Numbered from the stretch's first letter, positions 23,270-35,776 are shown. The stretch is DNA of 64,000 bases from Isoetes taiwanensis (GCA_021234155.1 JAJEKV010000326.1:186001-250000); one strand, 5' to 3'. Notes: generated by a model not told the origin, from the letters alone. Numbers and translations: made by a program.

Positions 23270-26210
23270 GAACTGTGGGTTCCCGATGGTGTCTTGGAAC
23301 TGCGGGGCTTCCCCGCGTAGAAAGGCGAGAGTCTCAACTCTATTGCACAGTATATGGATTCCATTTTCCTCATGGAAACATGGAGCATGCAGGCATGACC
23401 ACCGGACCTCCTGTGCCATTCCCATTTCGGTGTTCAATGAGTGCACAGGCAAAGCGAGGGGCATGGCGGCGTTGGGTTCGCACTACCGCGGTAACCTTGA
23501 GGTTTTCTGGCCTCGTTGCACAAAATGTATAGGCACAATCGCTACTTGTGGGTGCTGCGTGCGGTGGCGACACTCTCCTCATAGCGGCATGCTACTTTCC
23601 ACATGCCGAGAGCAACTTCTATAACACTCATTGGGATGTGGATCGATTGGAGCCCTATGTCGATCTATATGATGACATCCAGCAGCACAAACAATTAGAC
23701 AGGGTTATGTTGCTTGGCGACTTTAATGCACGCACAGGAACCGAGCAGGTTCCAAAATTTGACCCCCTGGCAGAGGACGTCTTGCAGTTGAACCCCGCAG
23801 AGGTGGCTTGGTCAAGGATATCAGATGACAGCCATATTTCGCGCTATGGCAGGCAGTTATTGTTGCTGGGTAGTATCTTTGACCCGGTTATTTGTAATGG
23901 GTTGGCACAATGGCCGTTTTCCAGTTGCTACACTTGTAGATAGGAGAAATAAGGGGGCGGCTCCAGTGTGGTGGATTATCTGCTGGTTGAGGAACAGGAT
24001 CTGCACCTGGTTACTCATTTTTCCATCGGGACAGACACTCGGGACGAGGAAGTAGATTCGGACCACTAGCCCCTGTTCATGCATCTCCATTAGTAGGCTC
24101 CCCGTGCACCTGCACACCGGGTGCCCCAACTGCGCCTGGACTACGACCATGCAGGGACCTATGCCCGCTGCAACTCCCCACACTTCAAGAGCAATCTACC
24201 GAGCTGACTCCGCCCGACGGCTGCTGAAAGATGCTTTGGAAGAGGCGGCGCCACGGGCGAAACCACGTGCACTACCACCTTTCCCCGCAAGAACAAATGG
24301 TTTGATGATGAGTGTCGGGAGCTCAAACGACACCCGGCAAGTCATCGATCCCATCTCGCTTTTACGGGCCATCAGTCAATACCGGTCCTTTCTCAAGAAC
24401 AAGAAGGCGGATACCTCGCAGAGCATCAGCAATGATGTTTGGTCTCCCGGACCGGCACCCCAGACATTCTCGAGAAGGGTCTTGAGCAAGCCGCACCCGC
24501 GACCACAGGGGAACATCACCTGAGCAATGGGTACAAGATTTGCACTTGCAACTGGCAATGCGACCGGCTCGGGCCGGGCACCGATCCCTCCACAGAGATA
24601 GGCATGGCCCCTCGTTATCACAGAAGGGAATGTTATCATGGGCCTACTGGCGTCTAGCTAATGGAAAGGCAAAGATTTAGATGGCATGCGAAGCGTAACT
24701 TCAAATGGGTGGGCCTCCACCGGTGCCCCTGCCCTCACGGCATTGTTGTTCAAGAAAGCATTGCGAGAAGGCTTCCCTAATTAATGGACCACTAGCTAGA
24801 GTAGTGCCCATATACAAAGCGGGGACCCTCAATGCCCGGCCAACTACCGTACTATTATGGTCAGCTCTCTCTTTGCAAAACTGTTATTGGCATCCTTGAG
24901 GCAATGACAATATGGGCAGAGGAAACGGAGGTGTGAAGCTCTACACGGCAGGTTTCCGCCCGGACATTCCACCATTGATCATATCTTCACTCTGCGCACA
25001 TTGATTGAGGATAGCGGTGAATCGCCGCAGAAACACGCCTGTTGTTTCGCCGATTTTGCAAAAGCCGTTCGACACAAGTACCCCGCAACAAGCTCGGGAC
25101 AGATTTGCATTTGGGGACCCCCCTAGACTTGCGTAATGCGATTATATAGGCTATAAGAGGCATGCTCGAGCCGTATCACATCGCAGGACGGTCGGTAATC
25201 GCGAGCATTGGAGTACGCCGTCGAGGCCCTCTCCCCACACTCTTTTGGCCTATACATTGATGGGTTGGAAGATTGGCTCTCCGAGCATGGAGGCGCCGGC
25301 ACATCTCATGCATCACACAATCCAAAGAACTCATATATGCCGACGATGTCAACCTCATGGCCTATACTCCAGAGGACATGCAAACATCACCTAGATGCTC
25401 TTGACACTTTTTGCCAATTCAATCGGCATGCGAAAGTTAACTTGGCGCGAAACTAGGGTGCCGCTAGTTGCATCGTCCGTCGGCCGGTGGCTTCCCACCC
25501 TCACTTACCGGGGGCAAGAGGTAGAGGTGGCTCCGACCTACAAGTACTTGGGGATTGAGTTCTCAACTACCACCCATTGGGATGCGGCTATCGATTGTGG
25601 GTCACTTCGCTGGTTGGAAAGAACGTATGCCATGCGTAACAACAAAGCCACAAGGCGAGTTATACGCACAGGGCCACCAGTCACATTTGTTTGGGGCCTT
25701 GGTTGAGCCGGTCCTTTGTATGGGGCAGAAGTGTGGGGTCCTGATATCCCCAAAGACTGAATGACCTCAGCAGTGCGTAAGGCCTTCTTGGCACGGGCCC
25801 CGGGGTGAAGTCCATAGTTCCGCACGCATCCTACTCGAGAGATGTGCTTTTACCCCTAATTGGCCGTATTGAACGCCATATCTCCGGGCGGCGGCGGTAA
25901 ACAGATGCGCCCGTGTCGACAAAGAAAGATCGAGAAGGCACTTAAACCCGTACCTAGATGCTACTTTCCTTCCGCAAGCACGGGATCTCGAGGCTCATGC
26001 ACGCCGGCACACTATCGCGGCAAAGAAGTCAATCCTAGGCTCACAAGAGGCCCACACCGGTATTTGTACACCCGGTTGCCCATGAAGAAGCCGCGGACTT
26101 ATAGCTTCCATTCGCGGGTGCACATCGCCCCACTGATTGAAACGGGGGCATTGGGCTCGGGAAGCACGAGAGCAAAGGCTTTGCCGCTGTTGCCACCCGT
26201 GCGCGATTGA
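23270..26210 (+). pseudogene. LINE ORF2 (endonuclease, reverse transcriptase)
   Basis: The order of motifs is an apurinic-type endonuclease (start near 23285, Leu-Gly-Asp-Phe-Asn-Ala near 23715, Ser-Asp-His near 24057), then the RT palm with a His-Ser-Thr-Ile-Asp-His-Ile-Phe segment near 24970 and a Cys-Phe-Ala-Asp-Phe-Ala-Lys-Ala segment near 25050. Tyr-Ala-Asp-Asp is at 25336-25347 and Tyr-Leu-Gly-Ile near 25544. Multiple frameshifts and stops show it is inactive. Confidence 0.7.
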
Positions 26211-26564
26211 GGATGAATGTCATACCCTCCGGATCTGCCGCGGCATTTGCCCATATCAGAGAGGTATGTTCGACTACTAGTGCACCGCGGTAGTTGCATC
26301 GATTATTGACTGTCCGAGTGGGTTTGTTGGGGTCATACCTCCGGAGGTTATGGATGCACGGACTCGTTTGTATCCTACTGGGGACGGTCTTGAAGCTGTC
26401 CTATGCAATTACAATTCTGATGTGCCAAAGCATGCTTATGCTCGCTAAGGTTTTCCCTCGAAAACCCTTCCGGTGGGTTTTTTAATCTGTCGCTAATCAC
26501 GCTTTGTCGCTCTCTTTGTTTGGGTCCCATAGGCCAATTGGGCTCCGTGGATGCTAAAAACCTA

Positions 26565-26584
26565 TTCTATTCTATTCTATTCTT
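26565..26584 (+). repeat. TATTC tail of the LINE
   Basis: Four pentanucleotide units follow the conserved LINE 3' end. The same kind of tail ends the LINE fragments at 37914-37991 and, on the minus strand, at 16790-16818. Confidence 0.7.
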
Positions 26585-26590
26585 CAATGT

Positions 26591-27914
26591 TAGAAGATTT
26601 CTAAGAAAACGCTATGAAAACACAATGATTCTCCTTGTATAAAAAATTGGGTTTTGTGAGACAACACTAATGGGATATTGAAGGCAGAGAGGACCATGCA
26701 TGGAAGATATCACACACGATCTTGTGGCACCAATGCGTGACCAAAATACAGATAACGTGCATATTGCATACACGTAGACGAATCTGCCATTCTTCACATT
26801 CATAAAACTAATACTTATAGATATGATCCTTAGATGAATGTTGCATGTATCTTCATGATCTATGTAATGGGTTAAGACTTCTTAATATAGAACCATGTAA
26901 GTGCAATATTACCAACATGCTAGTGGGTGGATAATGCATGCACACATGTCCACCCACGATGACATATAATTTAAAAGTGACTAATGATTGAGAGAACATT
27001 GGAGTAATCCAATTTTGAACAGAATACAAAATTTGTCAAACGGAAAAGCATTCTAAAAGTCATCTAGAAATGGCATCTCTCTGGAAGGTTTTAGATTAAG
27101 AGACACTAGTTTGAAGGAATTGCGCGATGATCGTGTTGAGAACGACTATAGAACTTCGGGTTGTAGGGATGTAAGAACAACATGTTAGTTCGATTGCATG
27201 TGGAGCATGCAATTGTGGAAGGGGAGAGGACACGTACGTAGTGGTGGAGAAGAAGACGACGACGAGCGAGGTGGAAACGGAGATGATTGATGTACAAAGG
27301 ATTGACAAAAAAAAAATGGAGACCCCACAAAGTAGCACCCATGATACTAAAGTCGACCAACATGGCCGCAAAGTCCGAGAATAGACATGGCAGAAGGAGG
27401 GTCATAGGATGGGAAAACGAACGGCGAGGATGGAGATAAGAATGTGCAGAGATGATGCAAACAGTATGTATGGGGTATGTTCACGACGGGAGACGTGTAG
27501 TGGGGTGCAACAAAATCTGGAGAAGAAGTGTGAATATTCATGGGTCCAATACCAATGATAAAAGAAAATAAAAAAATTAAGATAGATAGACAGATACATG
27601 GATAGATAGATAGATATGGTAGAAGCTTTTTCATTATTTTTATTTTTATTTACATATTTTATATAATTTATATGCAGAAATGCAGTAAAGGGAGGGCCAT
27701 GGAAAGGGTCGGAAAGGCAACGACCGGGGTTGTCAAAATTTGTCACGGGAGGCTTCCATAGCCATAGCCAGGAAGGAACAGAGGGAGGCTACAAGACAAA
27801 TCCGACACATTCACAAAACGCAAATTGTCAACACTTTGTAGTGCGCCCGCAATACCCCACTCAGCCTTTAATCAATTCAATTCCGATGTCAACCCCTGTG
27901 GGAAGAATCCGGTG
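26591..27914. other. Intergenic, upstream of the ERF gene
   Basis: No gene is supported. The right half forms the upstream region of the ERF gene. It includes a GATA-type microsatellite at 27578-27617. Confidence 0.4.
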
Positions 27915-27921
27915 TATAAAT
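27915..27921 (+). promoter_or_regulatory. TATA box of the ERF gene
   Basis: TATAAAT lies 61 bases upstream of the chosen ATG. It would place the transcript start near 27945 with a short leader. Confidence 0.55.
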
Positions 27922-27981
27922 TAGGGTCAAGGCCCTGCAGCATAGCCTGGGAAGAACGAACAGAATTCACAGAAGCTGGCA

Positions 27982-28662
27982 ATGGCAATGAAGTCTGTTA
28001 CAGAGAAAGCAGGGAAGAAGAGAAGCCGAAACAACACCAAAAATTCAGCTCAGAATAATGGTGGTCTGCCTCAGAAGAGATACAGAGGCGTTAGAATGCG
28101 AGCCTGGGGCCGCTGGGTTTCTGAAATCAGAGATCCTCATACCCAGACCAGAATCTGGCTTGGCAGTTTTGCTACCCAGGAGCTCGCCGCCCGTGCCTAC
28201 GATGCCGCGCTCCTTCGCCTCCGCGGCTCCGAGGCCGTGCTCAATTTTCCTCCGGAGCCTTCTCATTCTCACTCTGCTCAGAATTCGGAACATTCCGACT
28301 TGGAACATTCCGATTTCGAGCGCGAGCCTCGCTCGGGCACCTCTAGTGCATTCAATTCAATTCAATTCAATTCATCTCCGTCGTCTGGCTCATCATTCCT
28401 ATGTGAGTCAGACGCGTCGGATTCTGTATCCGACTCGGACTTCGAGCCTCTTATTGCCCTCTCCCAACATCCTCAGCCTTGCTCCACGAGCCCTGCTGAG
28501 GATTTTCTTGATGAGTTGGAATTTAAAATGGGCCTTTCTTTTGAAATGGGCTTGGCCATGCTTCTCCCTCTTGAGGTTACTGCTAAAATGTGTAGCAGGG
28601 GTTATGAGCTTTCTTCAGAGCATGATACTTTCTGGGAGCCTAGCCTCTGGTCTTACTCTTGA
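27982..28662 (+). CDS. AP2/ERF transcription factor, DREB A-5-like
   Basis: The protein has 226 residues and no intron. Residues 1-32 are basic (Lys-Lys-Arg-Ser-Arg), consistent with a nuclear localisation signal. Residues 33-91 form a single AP2 domain: Tyr-Arg-Gly-Val-Arg, Trp-Gly-Arg-Trp-Val-Ser-Glu-Ile-Arg, Ile-Trp-Leu-Gly-Ser, Ala-Ala-Arg-Ala-Tyr-Asp and a terminal Leu-Asn-Phe-Pro. The valine in Trp-Val-Ser and the [11 protein letters not shown] end resemble the DREB side of the family, closest to group II (A-5). Position 19 is Asp rather than the usual Glu. Such proteins bind DRE/CRT or GCC-type elements and regulate stress or development genes. The C-terminal half is Ser- and acid-rich, with an Asp/Glu-Phe-Leu-Asp-Glu-Leu-Glu-Phe segment that may activate transcription. 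An ATTCA microsatellite encodes residues near 125-130. The ATG at 27982 is the first in frame. Confidence 0.9.
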   Translation: MAMKSVTEKAGKKRSRNNTKNSAQNNGGLPQKRYRGVRMRAWGRWVSEIRDPHTQTRIWLGSFATQELAARAYDAALLRLRGSEAVLNFPPEPSHSHSAQNSEHSDLEHSDFEREPRSGTSSAFNSIQFNSSPSSGSSFLCESDASDSVSDSDFEPLIALSQHPQPCSTSPAEDFLDELEFKMGLSFEMGLAMLLPLEVTAKMCSRGYELSSEHDTFWEPSLWSYS

Positions 28663-30240
28663 TCCTTTGCTCTCTATGTATAAAATTATACTGGAATTAA
28701 ATGCATTCCATTTTAACATGAACTGATCTTGTGGAGGTATCATAGAATCATAACAGATCCACGAACTTCATGAACATATTATCTGTATGGTTCTTCCATG
28801 CACCTCCAACTTTATGTACATATCTATATAATTCTTTAACATGCATTATCTAACATGGTTTTAATGGTTGTGCTTTCTTCATAAATTGGACGTGTATTGT
28901 ATATGAATTGGAGTTGTTGTAGCAACTGTATTTTAAATATCGTTACAAAATATATCTTGGTCTTCGGACATTCTTAAGTCTATCCCATAGGCTTGTTTAT
29001 ACATGCAATGAGGGTCATTTTGAATCACTCTCCACACCTATATCTCACCTTTGACATAACAATCTAGACTATGTTCTTGTAATTTCTTTGAATATTAAAA
29101 AGTCTATCCTATCTAGGCTCTCTAGGGTTTCTTTGTATGATCTCAACAGTGAGGATCATGTTCGAATTGCTCCCATTGCACATGCTTCGCTCTTGTGGCC
29201 TCTTTGGACTATACCGTAGGTTTCATTTACATGTGCAATGGGGGTACTATTCAATGGACTTGCACTCAATCAGTCTTGGACCGTTTACGACACGTTTAGT
29301 AACTTGTACTTCTACATTAAATGAGGTGCAACTATCACATTTCTTGATGATCATAATTTGGACAGGACGGTCAAAGTGTGGAAGTCCGTCAATAATGGTA
29401 GAAATGTTTACATTTTCATCAACTTCTATGACAATGCAATGTCAAGATAAAAGAAAGAAGCCATGGTAATAGTCAAAGAGATGTTCCATTACGACATGGT
29501 CCAAGACTTTAAGGGCATTTCTTTGAACATTGGGCACGTTTTTCCATTGCAGATGTGACATATGTGAAGATGACGACGAGCGTCAATCATCGTACAATCG
29601 TGCAGGCTCACGTGATTGGTTAAAAATATTAAAAAAATCAAGAAATTCTTTGTTTCCATTGGTTTTGGATATGTTGCACGCCAAAAATGAAGGCAGTGTT
29701 GGCATAACATTAGTATTTCTAGACCAGAACAAGAACAAAGGTTAAACTATCATTTTCATCTTATCATTTCTAAGAAAGGGAATATGCAATCAAGAAAAAT
29801 TTGAAAAGCCGTGTTAGCCATTGTGTATGTCACTATCTAATGGATAAAGCATGAGTTGGTTTGCACTATAGATCCTTTACACAAGTATGAAGCATTTATG
29901 TTGTATATGAAGCATTTAGGTTGTATATCTGATGAGGAATGATCATTAATGAGCACAATATCTGGGCCCAAACTATCGACATGTGGGATCTTAATATTGT
30001 TCTTCATCACTCACGTTTTAAATGTATCGATTATGAGATTTTTATAGTTAAATAATATATAAACTATATAAGGTACTCGTGCAACTTCTTCATTATAAAT
30101 CCAACCATCTTCATTATTCATCTCATTCAAGGGATCATTCTACAAAGGATCCTTTGAGTGAAATGATAGCTCCAATGACATCATCTCGCATTTTTCTAGC
30201 ATCACTTAAGCACCACAGTTCTGATCCAATCAAATTTTTA
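28663..30240. other. Intergenic, downstream of the ERF gene
   Basis: No gene is supported. The first 100 bases probably hold the ERF 3' untranslated region. 28985-29250 carries two related TTTACATGTGCAATG(A/G)GG words, suggesting a diverged local duplication. The rest is AT-rich. Confidence 0.4.
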
Positions 30241-30249
30241 AGAAACTGA

Positions 30250-30680
30250 ACGTGCCCTTTCAAGAATAAAGGGTGCTTTTTATTTCTGGGGTCTTAAACA
30301 TAAAGTATTGCTTGTGTTGCCCTTTCAGCAATGAAACGTGCTTTTTATTTATGGGGCAACTTAAGCATAAAGTATTCTTATGTGATGGGGACGTGGGAAG
30401 TTTAAATCTACCATATGTAATATATAGAATCACATGGGGACTTTAAATTTAACTTAGGCTACGTAATATATAATCACATGGAGCAACAACGTATTGTCTT
30501 GTGGTGGGATGTTGGGAATTTTAGTCTAACATGTGTAACATATAATCGCATTGAGCAACTCCTAGAATAAGGATTGTCTTTCTGTAATACATGTAATGTA
30601 CTAGGAGTGCATTTAGCAACTTCTAGTATGAGGATTGGCTATCTGGAATACATATAATGTACTAGAAGTGGTATGTGATA
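30250..30680. repeat. Cluster of imperfect tandem duplications
   Basis: 30250-30313 and 30316-30378 are two copies built on GTGCTTTTTATTT...CATAAAGTATT. 30410-30560 has three diverged copies of a GTAA(T/C)ATATA-ATCGCAT word. 30554-30615 and 30616-30677 repeat GAGGATTG...AATGTACTAG. Adjacent but unrelated tandem units suggest replication slippage or decayed repeat DNA. Confidence 0.6.
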
Positions 30681-30880
30681 CATGTAATATACTAGAGATG
30701 CATGATAGATAAGTGAATCTTGTTATTCAAAAAAGAATTCTATGGCACAAAATTATGGACAATCTATGTTCTTGAATACAAGATCTCCAAATTGCCCACC
30801 CAAAGGACTAAGCATTAAACCACAGAGGGGACCATCATATGTCCTTATGGGATGTTGCCATGTGGTATAGCGCAAAAAGA

Positions 30881-30907
30881 TCTAATCTAATCTAGTCTAA
30901 TCTAATC
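30881..30907. repeat. TCTAA microsatellite
   Basis: Five pentanucleotide units with one substitution (TCTAG). It may be the tail of a decayed retroposon lying to its left, since local LINEs end in pentanucleotide tails, but no body was recognised. Confidence 0.6.
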
Positions 30908-31454
30908 CATCTATTGAGGTTCATTAGTTTGATTGTTTTATATAGTCAAGTCCTCTTGGAAAGATGCAACGTGAAGTGAATATGCATATAATTACAAGAA
31001 ATTTATCGCGGCGGCATTTCTCTTTTTCAAAACTGTGCAGTTGGACCCCAGTTAACGTCCAACATTCTCTTCTGCAATGGCCAAGTGATTCTAGATTGAT
31101 GTGAAGCAACTTCGTAAGATCTTACATTCTAACTCTAATTTAGAAATTACAAAATGGGAGAATATTTACCTTGCATACAATTAGTGAAGCAGAAGAGAAG
31201 TGCTCACAATAGCTCTTCAAGTGCTCTCAATGCGTCGAGACAATAAGAAGGCCTTCTATTTATAAGATGGAGTTTTGTTGGATGATCGACACACATGACT
31301 AATCTAGGGCTATATTTATGCCAAGTGCCTATATCACAACTCGCATGTAATCATTAATATCATTCGATATATATTTCATATCCATAATTATCCTAAAATG
31401 GGTATCATTAAGATTCTATATATATTGGGATTGATATCTTCTATCAAATTTGCC

Positions 31455-32130
31455 AATGGCCGCAATAAATGCAAAGTGCACACATGTCGTGCTTTGATAA
31501 TTCGCAATAAATGCAAAGCGTATTAATGGGCAAATAATAAATGCAAAGTGCACACATGTCGTGCTTTGATAATTGCAATAAATGCAAAGCGTATTAATGG
31601 CATAATAAATGCAAAGTGCACACATGTCGTGCTTTGATCATTCGCAATAAATGCAAAGCGTATCAATGGCCATAATAAATGCAAAGCGTATTAATGGCGC
31701 ATAATAAATGCAAAAGGTATTAATAGCCGCAATAAATGCAAAGTGCACACATGTCGTGCTTTTGATAATTAATAAATGCAAAGCGTATTAATGGTCAGCC
31801 TTAATAAATGCAAAGCGTATTAATGGCGCAATAAATGCAAAAGGTATTAATGGCTACAATAAATGCAAAGTGCACACATGTCGCGGCTTTGATAATTCGC
31901 AATAAATTCAAAGCGTATTAATGGCCACAAAATTCAAAGCGTATTAATGGCCACAAAAAAATACAAAGTGTATTAATGGCCGCAATAAATGCAAAGTGCA
32001 CAAATCTGCCATAAATGCAATGAATGCAACGTGTCATTCTATGGTAATGCTCATATCTTCCTCCGCCATAAATGCTCATAAATGCCTCAAATCTGAAATT
32101 AATGCCATAAATGCCTCAATGCAACGTGTC
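31455..32130. repeat. AATAAATGCAAAG minisatellite
   Basis: A long array of the AATAAATGCAAAG word alternates two continuations: GCGTATTAATGGC (unit about 27 bp) and TGCACACATGTCGTGCTTTGATAATTCGC (unit about 42 bp), giving a mixed higher-order pattern. Units become more diverged at the right edge, with CATAAATGCCTCAA variants. The array is not coding. The small minus-strand open frame across it is a by-product of the repeat. Confidence 0.85.
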
Positions 32131-32757
32131 ATGCTCTCCTAATTTGTAAGGAAGAAACTACGTGCGAACACAAAAATGTATCTGCCTTATAATAGGAAGG
32201 ATAAAACAAATGTTAGAAATTTATGTGCATCTTAACACAGGATATCTAGAAAAGCCAAGATTGTTTAAGAGTCAAAAGACCAAGACATCCTTGAAATATT
32301 CAAAGGTCAAAAAGGGTGAAAGTGCACTTTTTTATTGCCCCTTGGCAATTCAAAGAAGGAAGGAGGAGGAGATTTTGAAGGACGACAGATATGGTTTGTA
32401 AGAGAAATTGTTGATAGGTTACATGAATTGGAGGTTAGGCCAATTAGTCTTCATGGATGATAAAAAGACATTCAATTTGGGGTCGCAGTGAGGCGCCGTC
32501 TACTGTTTCTGTGCGTATCTCTCTCCTTGGGTGTCGCATTTGGACAATTTTTAGTGCGTTGGAAAGCTCGGACTGTAAGCTTTCTGTTGGTGTATGGCAT
32601 CAGGCAGCCCAACATCAAAATCAGTGCCGGATTTGGGGTTACCCATTTTGGCCTCTGTGGTTAACCCTAGTATGTCTTCCTCTATTTCTTCTGGCAATTA
32701 TGCTTCCATGGCACTAGGATATCCTTCTATTGCGTTCTTTTCTATTTCTGCCTTCCT

Positions 32758-33396
32758 ATGCAATCTGATGCTTCTATAATACCTCCTACGTTGTTTGCTA
32801 ACTCATGTCTCAATCCTCTTGCTTTTGCACATCCGTCTGCTAGTGTATCCACTAATTTGCAAAAATTCCTGCCTTTCAGTGCTTCCATGTATGCTGCAAC
32901 TGCGGGTCCTTGTTCTCCTGTACATCCCAGTCCTCGTGCTTCCCATTTTCCATCTACCTCTGTCGAATTTTTGCCTTCTACCCCTTCCTCTTCTGCAGGT
33001 CTTTTGCCTGCTCCTGCTCCTTGGACCTCTAGTGATACAATTGCCCGTGCGTCACGTGCGCGCTTTAGTGATTGGATAAAGCGTGATATGACATCTGGTG
33101 TACGCTCTGTTCGTGTTATGGCTGCTGTGAATATTATGATAGAGAATAATAAGAAGGAAGTGTTTACATATCTGAAGGAGTTACAGGCTACGGAAGATAA
33201 GATAGACATTCAACTCCCTTCAGAGAGTGTCTTTTACGAGACTAATGAGTGCATTAATGCTTTCACACAGGCGGGGCTTCCTGTTGTTGAGATTGATCAC
33301 GGCGTGCATTTACAGTGTAGCCAGAATCTTGTCTCTCATGTTATTGTGTGTCACTTTACTGGTCAGTGTGTCGATCTCAGAAGGATGGGCTTTTGA
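32758..33396 (+). pseudogene. LINE ORF1-like region
   Basis: A 212-codon open frame encodes a Ser/Pro/Ala-rich half, then a charged, helix-prone segment with Ile-Lys-Arg-Asp and Asn-Lys-Lys-Glu. Related coding continues in other frames to about 34340, including a Pro-Ile-Thr-Val-Asp-Lys-Leu segment near 33495 that recurs near 17545. The position before the endonuclease marks it as ORF1. The domain type is not clear. Confidence 0.5.
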
Positions 33397-34341
33397 TTAA
33401 AGTAGCATCTACAAAGATTGGGTTTACCCCAGCATGAGTCTCTAAAGGTCCTTGACAAGCAAAACAATTATTTTTTGATCATGTTTGGATCTCCCATAAC
33501 GGTTGATAAGCTGGTGGAGCGGGGGGTAGATCCTTTATGGGGGCACTATCTTTTGTATCAGGTATACACTCATGGCTTTTTGCCTAGCAAGACTAGTGCT
33601 TTGCGGATGCCATGCTAGTTTGCCTTGGAAGATTTTCCTATTAAGTTGCAAGTTCCAAAGTTCATGATGGCTATTGCTAGTGGCTTGGATCTCCTTCTTG
33701 CGTATTCTATTGTGAATGGTCCTCGTATTTGTGTCTCTCTTCCAGCCGACGCATCTCTTCCAAAATCTGTTGTTGTCAAAAGTGGTCTACTGTTCTTCAA
33801 ATATGGTTTATCGTTACTTAATGGTCCTGAGCTTGAAGATATGTTTCCTGATGTTGAAGCATTCTCTAGTTTCCGCGTTAGGAGAACACCTCCATTTGCT
33901 GCTGCAGCATCGCAGCCCATGGCCAAGTGTCTACATCTTCTTCTGATCCCTCTCCAGTCTTGGCAGCTTCGCGTTCTAGCCAGCCTTCTCCTGCTCTTGT
34001 GTCCATTCCTGCTCCTCTCCTCCCTCCTCTTTTGCGTCCCAAGCTACTCTTTCTGATGAGCAATGTGAGAGGCTTGCAGTCATTGCTTGCAAACAGGGAC
34101 GACTGGAAGCATCTCGTGGTGAGTGGTCCATCCCTTATATGAAAAGAGTTGCTCGTCGGAGAACTATTGCACCACAATCTCTTCCTGTTGAGTGTGCTAC
34201 TCTAGCTGAACCAACAGTGGCTACCATTGTTACAACCCTTCCTGCATCATCTGGACTCACCTGGGCTAATCAGGTGGAAGCATCATGTGCTAATATTGAC
34301 TCCATGGATTTGGAACACTGGCCACCAAAACCCCCTGCATT

Positions 34342-35776
34342 ATGAAGCTGGTTTCCTGGAATGTTTAAGGTCTTGATTTGTTCCCCAACCAAAAGGAGCA
34401 GACTTTCCATGGCTCTTGCTAGGTTGAATTCAGAATTCTATTGTCTACAAGAGCACAAGTGCAAAAAGGAGGATATGCAAAAGATAGCTTCTGTGGTAGG
34501 TGGGCAGTATAACGTCTTGGTGGCTGCAGCACTCGGCAAAATCACAACATGGAGACATGATATAGCAGTCACATTCACTCATGCTGACAGATTTAGTCGC
34601 TGAATCATTATCAAATGGTTTGATAAGGGACAAGAGTGGGGTCTAGTGAATGTATATGCGCACAATAGACCTCATCAGAGAGGTGCACTCTGGGCTGCTT
34701 TGAGATCCAAAGTAGTTCGACTGGGGGCTCATGATGCATGGATATTGGTGAATGCCTTCAATATGGTGGAGTTGGAAGTTGATCGATGCGGCGGAGGATC
34801 AGCAATCGTCCAAGGTTTTGAACGTGAACAGTGGCAATGCTTGATGCATGACTGTGGTCTGGTAGAAATGGATGGCAATGGAATCTTCACTCGGTGCAAT
34901 GGCTGGCTTGCAGCTGGTAGAGCATATGCACATCATGACAGGGATATTATATTGCATTGTTTGCATAATTTCTCTCGCCAAAACATGTTTGACAGCTCTA
35001 TTTCAGATCATAATCCGCAGTATTTCTCTTGTTCTCAGGATGCAGTGCATAGCAGGACCAAGACTTATTTCAAGTTAAACACTTCATATTTGAAAGATGA
35101 AGAGTTTAAGAATGGATGCAAGCAAGCCTGGTCCTCTGCATTTGTGAGAAGGAAAGGAATGGATGGGATTGTTGATGCTCTGGCTGCCGTGAAGTCCTTT
35201 GCTAAGAATTGGGGTCGTCAGCGAGTTGCTGCTAATCGAGGGATTTTGATTGTTATATACCAACAATTAGTGGCTTGCAAGTCTGTTGTACCATCAGATG
35301 CCCAGGAGGAGAAGCAGATTCTGGCCAGCATTAGACAGATGGAAGCTGAGCCAATCCATCATGCTCGAGTTAAAGCGGGTCTGCAATGGTTTATTGAGGG
35401 GGATTGCTACACAGACTTCTTTTTTAGAGCTTCAAAAATTCAAAGACAAGCTTCTGCGATGGTGTCTCCAAGTTCAAGATGGGCCTCTCATCTCTGATCC
35501 TGAGCAACTTAAGATCCTTCTGCATGGCCATTTTTCTTCCTTTTTTGCTTCTCGTCGCCTTCCCTTCCAATCAGATATTCAGGAGGCATTACTTGCAAAG
35601 ATACATCCAATTATATCTGAGGAGCAAAGAGCTACTCTAGAAGCAGAGATTACGGTGAATGATTTAGCAGATGCTACCTTTCTTTTGAAGAAAGGGAAGT
35701 GTCTTGGAATTGATGGTATGCCTATGGAGTTTTTTTGGGAGTTATGGGATCCTCGTGGCTTCCATCTTGGTTCATG
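34342..35776 (+). pseudogene. LINE ORF2 endonuclease and partial RT
   Basis: The ATG at 34342 begins Met-Lys-Leu-Val-Ser-Trp-Asn-Val, the classic start of LINE endonucleases, but a stop follows at once. The larger frame 34646-35497 includes the active-site-like Asn-Ala-Phe-Asn and Ser-Asp-His-Asn-Pro (near 35000-35020). It is followed, after a frame change, by the start of RT with Leu-Lys-Lys-Gly-Lys-Cys-Leu-Gly-Ile-Asp-Gly-Met-Pro. Confidence 0.7.

Larger units (their letters stand above)
21980..26590 (+). mobile_element. Degenerate LINE with coiled-coil ORF1, endonuclease and RT
   Basis: A near full-length but heavily mutated LINE. ORF1 remnants (22090-22830) are followed by an endonuclease starting near 23270 (a Ser-Trp-Asn-Cys-Gly motif). 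Further on come Leu-Gly-Asp-Phe-Asn-Ala (near 23711-23730), a Ser-Asp-His motif near 24057, RT motifs and a C-terminal domain. The 3' untranslated end has a strong hairpin (26443-26487), then GGGTCCCATAGGCCAATTGG, GTGGATGCTAAAAACC and a TATTC tail (26565-26584). The G+C content is clearly higher than in its surroundings. Confidence 0.75.
32457..35776 (+). mobile_element. LINE truncated in the reverse transcriptase
   Basis: A LINE with an ORF1 region (32594-34340), an ORF2 endonuclease (34342-35080) and the beginning of the reverse transcriptase (to about 35776). It stops within the RT, at a Lys-Cys-Leu-Gly-Ile-Asp-Gly motif, where a minisatellite begins. The Tyr-x-Asp-Asp motif and 3' end are missing, so it is a dead copy. 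Confidence 0.7.

Noticed and set aside
31416-31625. Minus-strand coding frame across the minisatellite
   Set aside because: The peptide is itself a tandem repeat caused by the DNA array.
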